Positions 46,033 to 57,266 of a stretch of 64,000 nt of DNA are shown here, in pieces. Each line of letters opens with the position of its first letter. Within the stretch, counting starts at the first letter, position 1. Position numbers and translations under genes: made by a program. The stretch spans positions 372,001-436,000 of the forward strand of contig WTXI01000006.1 in the NCBI GenBank assembly GCA_022376515.1, read 5' to 3'. Source of the DNA: Lactifluus volemus (Eukaryota > Basidiomycota > Agaricomycetes > Russulales > Russulaceae). Under the pieces are notes generated by a model. That model was not told the origin of the DNA. It saw nothing but the letters and a program-made list of their open reading frames with translations, and made no database searches.

Positions 46033-47563
46033 ATGGATGGCAGGAATAAGGTCTTACCGAACATGGAGGATGGCTACGCTGTCAAAGCTATCCTAGCCCA
46101 CGACACTCTCGTTCACCCAGATCACCCCCTGCGCCTGCCAGGTAGGAATGGAATCGAGCTCAGCATCGGTGAGCCCTGTGCCACACGGCTGTTGTTTGTT
46201 TGTCACCCACTTTACCTTTCAAGGTATTCTGGACAATGGCGAGGCGCGTCTTCTCTTCTCCTCTGCGCAGGTCGAATATATCCGTTATTGGTTGCACGCA
46301 ATGGGCCTCACGAAAGAACTTATCCCTCTCCCATATTCTGACTGCCTTCTCACGTCGGCGCGACTGCAAAATATCTCACCCGTTGTCTATAAGACAGGTG
46401 GCGAGTTGCATCTCGCTATAAAAGTAATTGAATTGATCTAATCATCTGGCTCACCGGCCCGGCTAACCCACTGAAATCACTTTCAGGCGATTGACAAGAA
46501 CAATCGCAAGCTCAAAGGTGCAGACTCGAATCTGAATTCCCGACGCTTGATGTTTGAGCGCGTGAGATCCTTGTGGTGCGAACAACGCGGAGTGTGGTGC
46601 GCAGTCGACTTTGAGGCATGGGACATGGAACATACCGTGATCACCGAGTTTGGCTGGAGCGCAGTCCACTGGGTTGACGGGAAGCCCGTCGAAAATATGG
46701 GTCACCTAATCGTTGCCGAGCACCGCGGTTTCACGAACCATTATGTACCAGAAAACCGAAGGGTTAGCTTAAGCCACTTTATCATTTACCCGAGATTGTT
46801 GATGCCGCTTCCAGTTTTATCATTACGGCCAATCTGAGGACGTGACGATGAAGCAGCTGAAGGAGCGCATCCACTCCATGATAGAGGCAATGAAGAAACT
46901 AGGCCCTCTGTTCCTTGTCTTTCACGACAATAACCAAGACCTCAAATATCTCCGTTCCCCTGCAATACAGGCTCCTCTGGACAGCCTCTCGTTCTTCCTC
47001 CCCGAATCGTGCACGGAGGCCGAAACGTCTGACAGCCCCAAGATATATGTGATCGACACGGCCGAGCTCTTCGCCGCATTGGAAGGTGACTCGGGTGGAC
47101 AGAAACGTTCGCTTGAGCGCGTGTGCCGCCTGTTGCAGATCAAATCCGAGTTCACGCAGCATTTGCACAACGCGGGCAATGACGCTCGGGTAAATTTGCT
47201 TTCCATCTCCCCATTGCCTAGCGCGCTGAAAAACTATGACAGTGCACACACTTGGCCCTCAAGGAAATGGCCGGCGGGGATCCACTGGATATGCAGCGGG
47301 TCACACGTTGGCCACAGCACACGAGCAACAATAGCGGTCTGCGTGTCAGTTTTTCCAAAGAAGACGAGGATAGCGATGCACTTCCGTCTGATGACGATGA
47401 TATAATCACTGCCGGGCCGTATGATCCCAAGACCGGAAGGCTTCGCGAGGGTTGGGCCGAGAGCATGGCTAGACTGCAGCGGAGGCTTGATGGAGTGAAC
47501 ACGGAACAAGATGATGCAGATAAGAGCCCAGCAACTGAGAAATCGGCAACGGGCGAGGCATGA
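46033..47563 (+). CDS. Gfd2/YDR514C-like DEDDh exonuclease-fold protein
   Basis: A ribonuclease-H-like protein of the fungal Gfd2/YDR514C family. The exonuclease motifs are complete: motif I in WCAVDFEAWDMEHTVITEFG (D and E), motif II in FLVFHDNNQDLKYL (D), and motif III in HLHNAGNDARYT (H and D). The region before has RLLFSSAQVEYIRYWLHAMG and AIDKNNRKLKGADSNLNSRR, and the tail is acidic (DEDSDALPSDDDD). Introns lie near 46146, 46443, 46763 and 47190. A role in RNA handling is inferred from the family (yeast Gfd2 was linked to mRNA export). Some related fungal nucleases act in RNA silencing, but nothing here shows a link to the Argonaute gene 40 kb away. An alternative start is the ATG at 46063. 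Confidence 0.8.
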
Positions 47564-47973
47564 AGTGCAAACACCTGTAAGGTTGGGACCCTACCGTTGT
47601 ATCTTCTTATACGGGCTGTATTTTGTCGTAGGTTGTAAGCATATAGAATAGTTATCGGTCCAGACAGGCGTTGTGACCATCCCTCCAGTAGAAGAAAAAA
47701 GGGTATGGATAGACCGATCCTCTACAACGTTGAGGGCTCCAACGACCCTTGCACACAAATAAAACTATAGGAACTGTAGGAGATGAATTGAATAGTGATA
47801 GAATGCTCACAGATGCAAAAAAAAAAACCATCGAGAATTTTGACTAAAATTGAGAAATTCACAACTGTTCCGAGGACCAATCTATGACTGTATGTATTCA
47901 AGTCTATGCGCCACACCCAATGTTATCCTCTGTATACTGTACCAGAGATGTGCCTTCCACTTGATTTGAACAT
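47564..47973. other. 3' spacer between Gfd2-like gene and ceramide synthase
   Basis: About 410 bases between convergent stops. It contains the 3' UTRs and an A-rich run near 47817. No gene is evident. Confidence 0.5.
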
Positions 47974-49440
47974 TCAAGACTGCTTCTTTTTTTGAACAGG
48001 ACTTTCGTCATCAGAGTCCTCATCGTCAGAGCGCTCATCCTTGATTCCATCGGCCGTGACAGCCCTATCCCCCCATCCCCTCGATATCAGTATCCGAGGT
48101 GAGACACAGGAAATAAAGGAGAGTGCGTACCGCCAGAAAATGCGCCAAATGAGGAAATACCAGAAAAGGTTGAGACACTGAAGGAGTAGAATGGGTACGA
48201 ATATTTGCCATTTCATCCACCCAGCCATCCAGACACCCTTGCTGGGCGAAAAACTACGCGCGGATTGCCTATATCGACACGCTGGATAAACTAAAAAGTC
48301 TAGAGACGTGAAATACGGATGCGCACGGGATCAGGTCAAAGTCCTTGTACACAGACCATAACATGACGAGGTTCAGATAGTGGCGGAAATATCTAAAGGG
48401 GCATAAGTTGTAGCAATAGCATACAGAAACCAGGACACCCACGTCCAGGTACCAATAAAGGTGACAAACACGATGGCTTCCGTCCGCTGCCAATGAAGAT
48501 AGTTGAAAATCTTCGTGGCGGCAAGGAGAACATCTGGAATATCCATGGACGCGTACACAGCATTTCCGATGAGTGTTAGATTGATACCGTAGCTCCAACT
48601 GGGATCAGCGGTGTCAATAGAAAAGAATAGAGGCAAAAAAAAAAAAGGGGGGGGGGGCAAGGACACACCCTATGAGCCAGAGGGTGACGATATGGTGTGC
48701 GACGAGCTCCTTGAAGTCCTTGCGCGGCTTCTCAAGACGAAATACGAGTACGATGAGCTGCTGGCACCAGTAAGATGCCTGCATGAGATAGTAGCGTTTC
48801 AGTTCAGGTGTCATCTGCCAGTGCGGGTAACCTAGAATGGGCGGGCAGTCAGAAGCGTGCCTCGGCACCATAAACTAGATACGTACCAATCCAGAAGTTC
48901 TGAGTGTTAAACCACCAGGTTGGGAGTTGGGACATAATCCGCACGCCCCATGCACCAAAAAATGAAAAGTAAAGGATAGCATAACCCTGTTCACCAAAGC
49001 GAGCGATTTTTCCCTTGTTATAGATACCAAAGTAGCGCGCGATGGGGAAGCAGATTTTGAAGAGGACGGTCTGACGAACAAAGGAGAAAAGGACGATCCC
49101 ATAGGCAATAAAGACAAGGTCAAGCCAGCCTTTACGATACCTCGGGTCGGTAATGTCGTCTGTTGGTGAGGGAGTTGGATGAGAGATGAAAAGAAGGGGA
49201 GCAAAGGGGCTGGAAGGGGGGTTGGCGGAAAGGAGAGGGGTGAAGATTAACCAATTTACGTGTAGCAATATTGGGAACAGAAGGATGCGTAAAGAAGAAC
49301 CTTGATTGCCTGTAAGCGAAGAGTGAGAAAAAAAGAGGTGATGGAGACGTACTTGGAACGACGACCCATCGACCTGATTTTATATCTTTCCAAAAGCCAT
49401 GTGAAGTTGGCGGGGCAACGTTGGCTAATTTTTGGGGCAT
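47974..49440 (-). CDS. LAG1: Ceramide synthase catalytic subunit (TLC domain)
   Basis: This ER multispanning enzyme joins acyl-CoA to sphingoid base to make ceramide. Exons give FARFGEQG-type TLC sequence (KIARFGEQGYAILYFSFFGA), PELKRYYLMQASYWCQQLIV, the catalytic pair of histidines in ELVAHHIVTLWLIG, and SYGINLTLIGNAVYASMDIP, which is the Lag1 motif region with its aspartate. Later exons give membrane segments FVTFIGTWTWVSWFL and LLLQCLNLFWYFLIWRI, and the acidic Ser/Lys tail (SDDEDSDDESPVQKKKQS). One intron contains adjacent homopolymers, about 10 C and 12 T on the coding strand (48640-48658). The start MPQKLANVAPP lies 86 bp from the divergent REX3 start. LAG1 versus LAC1 cannot be distinguished. 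Confidence 0.93.
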
Positions 49441-49526
49441 TCTCTTGGAAATAGAGTCAGTTTTGGGGTAAGATTATATTTATATTACTCGACTATATGC
49501 CCGGGCCGATTTAACCGAAACCATCC
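49441..49526. promoter_or_regulatory. Very short divergent promoter, LAG1 / REX3
   Basis: Only 86 bases separate two divergent start codons, so the leaders and core promoters of both genes must share or overlap this segment. It includes a TATATTTATATTA-like AT run (49471-49483). Confidence 0.55.
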
Positions 49527-51469
49527 ATGTTTAAGTGTCTCATCGGTCGATTTGGTGAGATTAGCTGTCCGTTGGGGGACAGTTGCAACCGTTCGATTTG
49601 TTTATTCTCTCATCGTCCAAATGCTTCATTCAAATCCACCACCCTCGACCCTATCATCGTACCTGCAAAGCGTCCTTCACAGCCTGACCCACCTACAGAG
49701 AGACCAACTAAACTTCAAAGGGCTGGTTCTGCCACCAAATCAATCGCTATACCCACTCCATCATCCTCTTCCCCAGTGAGTTAAATACCCTCAACTCATT
49801 TTCTCTACCACTTATTTCACCGTCGCCGTAGACTGGTGTGCCGCGCCTTACGATCAATGCCGGTCAGTCAAAGATTCCCGTTTCGACTCGCCAGGTAAGT
49901 CATCCCCCTCGTGCCCGTAGTCGAAACGTGTTTTTCGCCTCCCTTCGCTTGTGCCCTCAGCCCTCTCTTTTGTTGTCGTCGCTACGCTCCATACTCACAC
50001 ACTTCTTTCCGCCGTCTACTCACTCACATTAAGACCATGTTGAAATCGTTATATGATCATTTCCTCGTTCTCTATGAGTCTATTCTCCCTCAAAATCCTT
50101 CGTTGGCGTCAGAACATTCGCTCCGTCAAGAGCAAGAGATATATGAGCGCACGACAAAGTCAACGTATCGAAATGTGATCTTTTCCGTCTTGTCTTGGCC
50201 GTAGCAGGCTGTCTCACGTTCTCAGACCGTCATCACTTCCATTTCCTCTCTCAAGAAACGCCCTAGACCGACATCCCTCAATCATTCCTCTGTCGGCACT
50301 GCTGGGGATCTTGTAGCTCGACGCGAAGAGGCTGACGCTCTCTCCAGCCTTTGTCTGACACAACCCCAACTCGAGCCCTTGGTCCTCACCCCCGAAGAAC
50401 TACAGAACTGCGGTTACATTGTCGACATTCCAGAAGAATGGGGTCCCGGCGGAGACTCTCCCAGCGGAGCTGGCCAGCTTTTCAACTGCGACCGCTGCAA
50501 GACGCCTTACGTCGTACGCCCACTCGATCACGATGCCAATGTTGCCAGGGCTTGCACTTATCACTGGGGCAAAGCTTTATACCGGACTATAGGCGGCAAG
50601 TTTTTCTTTGGCTATCTTGCCTACTCTTGGCCAACATCACATTTACTACAGGGGAACGCACACGGACCTATACATGTTGTTCAATCCCAGCCGACGATCG
50701 GGCAGAAGGTTGCACCCGCGGTCCACACGTATTTTATGAGACTGAGCCTTCTCTGCTTCACTCCCGTCACCCGTTCTCTGAGTGTCCATCCATGACGCCC
50801 TCGGCACTCGACGTCGCCGCACTGGACTGCGAGATGATTTATACCACGGGGGGATTCCGCATCGCCCGTGTCTCCGTCGTTGACGTGCGTGGGAAAGAAG
50901 TGTTTGATGAAATTATCAAGATGGACGATGGCGTCGAAGCGGTGTGCGTTATCTTCTCAATACATATATATGTCGCTGTAACACACGATGATCTAACCAG
51001 GGATTTGAACACACGCTTCTCCGGTATTCATCCTGAAGAATACGCAACCCGCGCACAGCTACCTCTAGATGCCGTTCAACGTGCGTTAGGTCGACTCATC
51101 GGTGCGGACACCATCTTAATCGGGCACTCACTCGACAATGATCTACGCGCACTGCGCCTCGTGCACCACCGCGTGGTTGACACCGCCGTACTCTTCCCTC
51201 ATCCCCGCAGCCTTCCATACCGCAGGGCATTGCGTGACTTGTGAGCTGCGCCTTTTTCAAAAGGCTGCACGTGACTCACATCATGATAACTTAGGACGAA
51301 AGAATATCTCAATAGGACAATCCAAGAAGGTGGGGGCTCGCGGGGCCACTCGTCGGTTGAGGACTCGGTCGCTGCCCTCGACCTCGTCAAATGGTTCGTC
51401 CTGAACAAAAAGGAAAGGTCAAAACCCAAAACTGTGACGGCGGTCCCGGACACAGCCGGTGTAGTTTGA
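49527..51469 (+). CDS. REX3: RNA exonuclease 3 (DEDDh)
   Basis: This 3'-5' exonuclease trims small structured RNAs such as the RNA of RNase MRP. The N-terminus has a CCCH-like zinc finger (CPLGDSCNRSICLFSH), as in the REXO1/Rex3 group. A zinc-ribbon-like segment follows (FNCDRCKTPYVVRP, then ACTYHWGKALYRTIGG). The exonuclease domain has DVAALDCEMIYTTGGFRIAR (D and E), LIGHSLDNDLRALRLVH (D) and GHSSVEDSVAALDLVKW (H and D). It ends in TGA at 51467-51469. Seven or so introns interrupt the gene. A Snm1/Rpr2-like RNase MRP/P subunit lies 11 kb downstream. That pairing is probably a coincidence of location, although both act on the same RNA. Confidence 0.92.
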
Positions 51470-51706
51470 TAGTTGGAGTTTTTTATCTGTGTCCTGTTTG
51501 TATCTCTGTAATTCGTATCCAAAAAAGCATTTGATTGTAGCTGGTTTCGGGTGGGTCATGTTTCTATTTGGTGACAGACAAGTCTTAGGTGGTGTAAGGC
51601 ACCGATAGGTTAAGTTGGGGTAATATATAGAGACGGTACAAAAATAGAGAGGAGACAGGGAAAACAAAAATGAGGACGGAGGGACATCTATCGGCTAGTC
51701 TAAAGT

Positions 51707-54700
51707 CTAAGCTTTCTTTTTCTTGGATGGCCTCTTGGCCGGGCCACTTGCACCTCCTGCGCTTGCACTCGCGCTTGCGGGCGTCGATGACCGTGACACC
51801 TTGTCTGCCTTCTGGACCTCCTCAATCACTCGCTTCTGTTTACCAGGACATTAGACTACACTTCAACTGCGCATAGCTTTTACATGCACGTCAACGCACC
51901 TTGCCACGAGAAGAGCTCCCGCCACTCTTTGCACGTATCTCTTCTTGCTCGGCTTCCTTCTCAATCATGCCCAACAGCGTATTACACCGACGCTGAAGCT
52001 CCTGTGGCGAGCGGCTCTTGAAGAACCAGTCAAAGCGAAACACGGGGAACTCTGAGATGTCTTTCTTGATGCGTTCGTACACGTCGTCCGTCCGCATGCC
52101 ATAGTGGCTCAATCGACATAACAGGTAGCGGTCCTCTTCTTCGGAATAAACTTTGCCTTTTGTTGTCGGGTAGTTGAGCTCCAGTTCCTGCATCGGATAG
52201 CGGAAGGAGCCGATCTTCTTTGCGAGTAATGCTTCGAGATTCGACCGTTTATTGCGCTTCGCCTCACCTTCCGAGATGCGGGCAGCGATGCGCGGGTGTT
52301 CTGAGTGCCAGAAGTGAGCCATCGTATGTAGGTTACAACCAGCTTGTTTACCTGAAAGCTCTTTCCATTTCTTTCGGAACACAGGGTAATATGCGGCGAC
52401 ATCTTGCGATGTCTTATCTTGAATCTCAGAAGCCAGCAAATCAAAGTCTTCGGTCCTGTGCTCGACGTCAGCGTGAACTCCATGTACGACAGAGGTAGAC
52501 ATACCACCCGTAAGACTCCAACGCACGGACAAACTGTTGGAAATCCCGCCGGCTCCAATCCTCGAAACCTTGAGATATAAGCTCCTCTTTTTCTTGGAGC
52601 TCCTCCTCAGTCAGGGGTTCAGCTGTGCCCAAAGTTAGCGAAGACATGGAGTTACCACCAAAATGTCATGTACCAGTATCGATGAATTCCTGAGCAGCTT
52701 GTCGCTCAGCCTCTAGCTTCTCTGGCGTCTCATCTTCTCCTTGAGGTTCACGTATAGTTGCAGGGATTTCATTGAGTCGCTGTATTGACGGGATCAGCGA
52801 ATCACAAAAACAAGGTGGTAGAGAGACATGCCTTATATATAGCAAGCTCGCGCTCCTGCAGCTCTGCCAGCTTTGGTGGAAAGAATTGGAAGTCTTGTCT
52901 ATGATTCAAAAGTATTATTCACAAGCTTAGTCACATAGATAAAGGGCACTTACAACGAAATCTGCTTGGGAGCGCGAGGAAGTTTAGGTGCTTTCTCCGT
53001 TTTGCTGGGTCCCGCGCGCATAGTTTCCTTGAAATAACTATCAACCGAATAATTTAGCTTGCGCTCCCGCTTGCTCAAGGAGAGAGGGTTAAAGTTGAGA
53101 GGTTTGCGTTGCCCGGAGCGGAAATCTTCTCCATCCCATTGTTGCAATGAGCTGTCCGACTTGAAGTTTGACAAATCCTCGAGATTCAGGCCCTCGTATT
53201 TCTGGTTAATCTCTGCTGTGCGTTCCTCGCCACGTTGGATAATTGCATCGATGTCGTCGTCAATTTGGAATCTAGCATAAAGACATTTCAGGAATTTTCA
53301 TGAAGAAAAAGGGTCAAGGCGTACGTCTCAGTGGAATTAACAATCCGTTCGGCACCATGTGTAATCATCTCTAAGAGCTCCTCCTTATTCGCCGCTTTCG
53401 CACCCCATGAAAATTAGAAAAAAAAGCCAATGCTTTAAGACTGCATAAATAAACATACCTTTTTGTAACTGCTGTCTACCTTGTTGGATGACTAGTTGAT
53501 CTAGTCGCAGCTTTTGTGCACCACGCTCCAGCATTCGCTCTTCTACACTCTCTTCCGTGACAAATCGGAATACGTATACCTGCTTTGTCTGACCGATGCG
53601 GTGCGCGCGATCCATTGCTTGAAGGTCCGCTTGTGGATTCCTGGGGTATATCTGTCAGAGAAGCCAAAAAGGCAGCGGCGTCAAGAGGAACTCGCCAGTC
53701 GGAATCGTATAACACGACGATGTCTGCAGTGGTAAGATTGATCCCAAGACCGCCAGCACGAGTGGTAAGGAGAAAGATGAATTTCTCGCTATCCGGCTTG
53801 TTATATTCGTCAATCGCGGCAATGCGGTCTTCATGGGCAGTGCCACCGTCGATCCTACAGTACTCTACGAAAAGAAGGTCAGCAGTAGTGAGATGATGAA
53901 ACAATACGATACGTGCTGTAACCACGAAACAAACAATAATCTTCTAAAATATCGAGCATGCGGCTCATTTGAGAAAAGATGAGGACGCGAGAGCCTTTTT
54001 CCTTCACGTTCTTGAGCAGCTTGTCCAATATTACCATCTTGCCAGAATTCTGAATGAGATGCTCGTCCGTCGTGTATGGCGGTCCCGGTTCCTAGACATC
54101 CGCGCAACGACAACCATTAGTTGTCCATTTCTGGAATACGATGAGACAGGCGTACCGCGCCATCGAAGAGATATGGATGACATGTCACTTTCCTCAACTG
54201 CATCACCATATTCATAAGCCTTGTCTTGCCTTCCTTCCTACCAGTAAGGCCATTGACTGCATCAATGTCCTTTTCAAGCACACTACGATACCACTTTCGT
54301 TGCATGTCCGTCAACCCAACGTAGATGTTGATTTCCTTCTCTTTGAAGACAATCGTTAGCGTCCTTGAAGCCCATATGGTAACACTCACTAGGTAAGAGA
54401 TTTTTCTCTACATCACTCTTCACGCGGCGGAGAAGGAACGGACGAAGAATTTTGTGGAGCGCCTCAACCACCTTCTTGCTTTTCTCCTCATCAACATCCG
54501 TCGAAGTTTCGTCCTTGTGCAAAAAGGTCTCCAAGTCTGCATAGTCTATGAAAATCTCGGGGCAGATGAAGTTTAGGAGTGCAAACAGCTCCTTCAAGTT
54601 ATTCTGCAAGGGGGTGCCGGTGATAAGGAGCCGACCGCGCGATGAGAAACTCCGGACAATCTGAGAGAGAATCGAGTCGACATTCTTGATTCGGTGTGCC

Positions 54701-56150
54701 TCGTCAATGACAATATATTCGAAGCTGAACTTTTTGAGTATGCTCTTTTCAATCAGACAGATCTCGTAGCTCGTGATGCAGACTTCAAAATCTTGCGGCA
54801 AAAGCCGATTGGCGATGATTTCCGCACGTTCTTCTTTGGTACCCGTGAGAAGCGCGATATTGAAGTCAGGGGTCCACATCTCGAATTCGCGGGCCCAATT
54901 CTGCAACGTGGATTTGGGCACAACGACAAGATGTAGGCCAGGGAGTGAGCGTTGGTGCTTGAGATAAGCAAGAAAAGAAATGGTCTGGAGAGTTTTGCCA
55001 AGACCCTACGTGATTTCACGTTAGAAACGTGACAGGGATGCAATGGTAGGAACACACCATCTCATCCGCAAGAATACCGTTGAGACTATTATGGTGCAAT
55101 GAGACCAACCAATTAAGGCCCTGGAGCTGGTATGGGCGCATTGTTCCACGAATGACTGAGGGTAAACGTCAAGTTGGTGAACATTAAGATAGTCATCAAG
55201 ACCCACAGCTGGGTGACTCTTCAAAAACAAAGGGTTGGTCGTCTCCGTCTACGGCTGCTTCGCCATCCTTGAGCATCTCTTCGTCTTCTTCTTTTTCAGA
55301 CTTGCGGTGCCGAGCCGTCTTGTCTCTAATTACAACACGTGAGAACGGTGGAGATACGGTGTGATAGCCAACTCACGCCGCCTTTTTCCGACCCCGGCCC
55401 TTTGCCTTTGGTTCGGTATCGAATACGGCTGCATAATCAGGATCGCGTGCTTTCTGAATATGACATAAAATGTCAGAGGAGGATTGGAGCGGAACACCAA
55501 CTCGAATCAATACCTGCACATCCACAAAGTGGCGGAAGAGATCGGTCTGACCTAGTAGGTATGAGTAGCGTTTGACAGCATCAACGACCTGACAAGAGTC
55601 AGTACGAAAAGCAAAGAAAGCGTAGATGATCACATACTTTGGCTTTGTCCATCGCGTGCCTCTTTTCGACCAGCTTTCCCTCGTTCGCCTTACGTTTCTG
55701 CTTCTGCTGCCTTCTTTCCGCAATCTTCTGGGCCTTAGATGTTGGACCGGCGCGCTCATCCTTTGAGAGCCACGCGTCAAGCTAGGAGTGGGAGAGATTC
55801 CGAAACATAGCACGTACATCATCGTCTTCACTCATCAATTCATCTTGTTCCTGATGCTCTGAAGATCCCTCGCTTTCTACTTCGTCCCCGGGAGTATCCT
55901 TTGAGAAAGACGAACACGGCTCAGCCCCTTGAAATACACGCGTGGCAAGGTTAAACAAGGATACCTGACGCGAGACAATGTTACTGGGTACGACATCGCT
56001 AAGTATGTCCTCATCATGAAGCACGACAGGTGTCTGTGATTGTAGGCGGTGAGTTGAGGCAAGGCGCGGCAGAAGGAACGAGAAGGACGGACAGCCATGA
56101 TTGGGTTTGAAGTTGACTTGTAGGCCAAGACGGGACAGGGACACCACCAT
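51707..56150 (-). CDS. ISWI-family chromatin remodelling ATPase
   Basis: This SNF2 helicase slides and spaces nucleosomes. The ATPase part shows GILADEM joined by an intron to [11 protein letters not shown], then [10 protein letters not shown], the DEAH box in [12 protein letters not shown], and [20 protein letters not shown]. The helicase C part has [32 protein letters not shown] and [18 protein letters not shown]. The HAND-SANT-SLIDE region follows with [34 protein letters not shown] and [19 protein letters not shown]. The DEAHRIKN form and the SLIDE domain identify ISWI; whether it is Isw1 or Isw2 is open. The C-terminus is Ser/Ala- and Lys-rich with stop TAG at 51707-51709. The N-terminal start at 56150 is uncertain, because the first acidic exon may begin further in. 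Confidence 0.93.
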
Positions 56151-56225
56151 TTATTAAAACCACCACCACCCAGACCGTCACGCGTCGTTCGATCCGGCCC
56201 GCTCAGTATATTTACAATTAACTAA

Positions 56226-57041
56226 CTAGCTTGCTCTCGACCCAAGTCGCACGAGTACATCCTCTGAAGCCTCCTGATCCTCTACACTATCAGATTGTGT
56301 AACCTTTGAAAGGCTAAGTTATATTTCGTTTAAAGTCATAGAGCTCGACGCACCACTCTAAGTACAGACTTCTTGGAAGACTCTTGTAGCTCGCCTGCAA
56401 TGATCAGCTCATCCAGGATCTGGAAGCATAAAAACAAATCCTAATCAGTATGACGGCACCATGCAGATGTAAAGGTAGAAATTTCACCGCGAATGCCTTT
56501 TGAAAATTAAAGATCCTGTGAAAAAAAGTCAGTGACAACCACTGCGTCTGAAAAGCACCCACAAATCCAACTCGCAAACCTAACGAAAATTTCGTGAGAC
56601 CAATGCGACAACAGATATCGAATGGACGCACATTCCCAAAATATCGATCCAGAACTTCGACATATCTGTGAATTATCTCCAGCGTGACGAGTTCGTTGTC
56701 CGACTGGCCGATGCCCGTTACAAAGAACAGGGATGCGTATCGCCGATATACGACCTTTGTATCTGACAAAAGCGGTCACTATCAACGAGAGGGTTCTTTC
56801 TGGGTGGTGAAGAAATGAAATCGGACCCTTGTATTCGATGAAATTACACATGCGTGTGCGGCGAGCGAGGACAAGCTGGGTGACATCCTTGACAATCTTG
56901 GCCTTTTGCTTGGGCGGCATCGTCACGAACCATTTCGCAAGACGTACTTTGCCTGATGTAAAAAGTTATTTCAGTCGAAGTTCGGGACAGACATTGGATT
57001 GACGTTCCTTGGCGTGAGACGAGGAGAATGTAACTGATCAT
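56226..57041 (-). CDS. APS1: AP-1 clathrin adaptor sigma subunit
   Basis: This is the small subunit of the AP-1 adaptor that sorts cargo between the Golgi and endosomes. Exon 1 (57008-57041) encodes [11 protein letters not shown] and the first base of G. The next exons give [20 protein letters not shown] and [20 protein letters not shown], then [52 protein letters not shown] and [41 protein letters not shown] and the SSKKSVLRV ending match AP-1 rather than AP-2 or AP-3. The join between exon 1 and exon 2 requires an intron at 56953-57007 that begins with GA instead of GT (GAACGT). All other borders look normal. The protein is about 165 residues with an acidic C-terminal extension. Confidence 0.92.
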
Positions 57042-57266
57042 TATGGATATCTCTGCAACAGTCAACGTTGGGAATGAGCTCAACGGGATCCCGGGCCGGA
57101 AGTTCCGGCCCCCACCTAGGCAAACTACTTCATTTGGAACAACGTACATTTTCTACTACATCTTAGTCGTGCTCAAAATACAAAACTTTTCCGAGGGTAC
57201 AGAAAGAATGATAAATGGTTGGGGAATAGGTAAAGTAAAGACAATGCTCGCAAACAGACTTCATCA

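Noticed and set aside
46033..47563. Functional link between the Gfd2-like nuclease and the Argonaute gene
   Set aside because: Some fungal DEDDh nucleases act in silencing, but the genes are 40 kb apart and nothing in the sequence ties them together.
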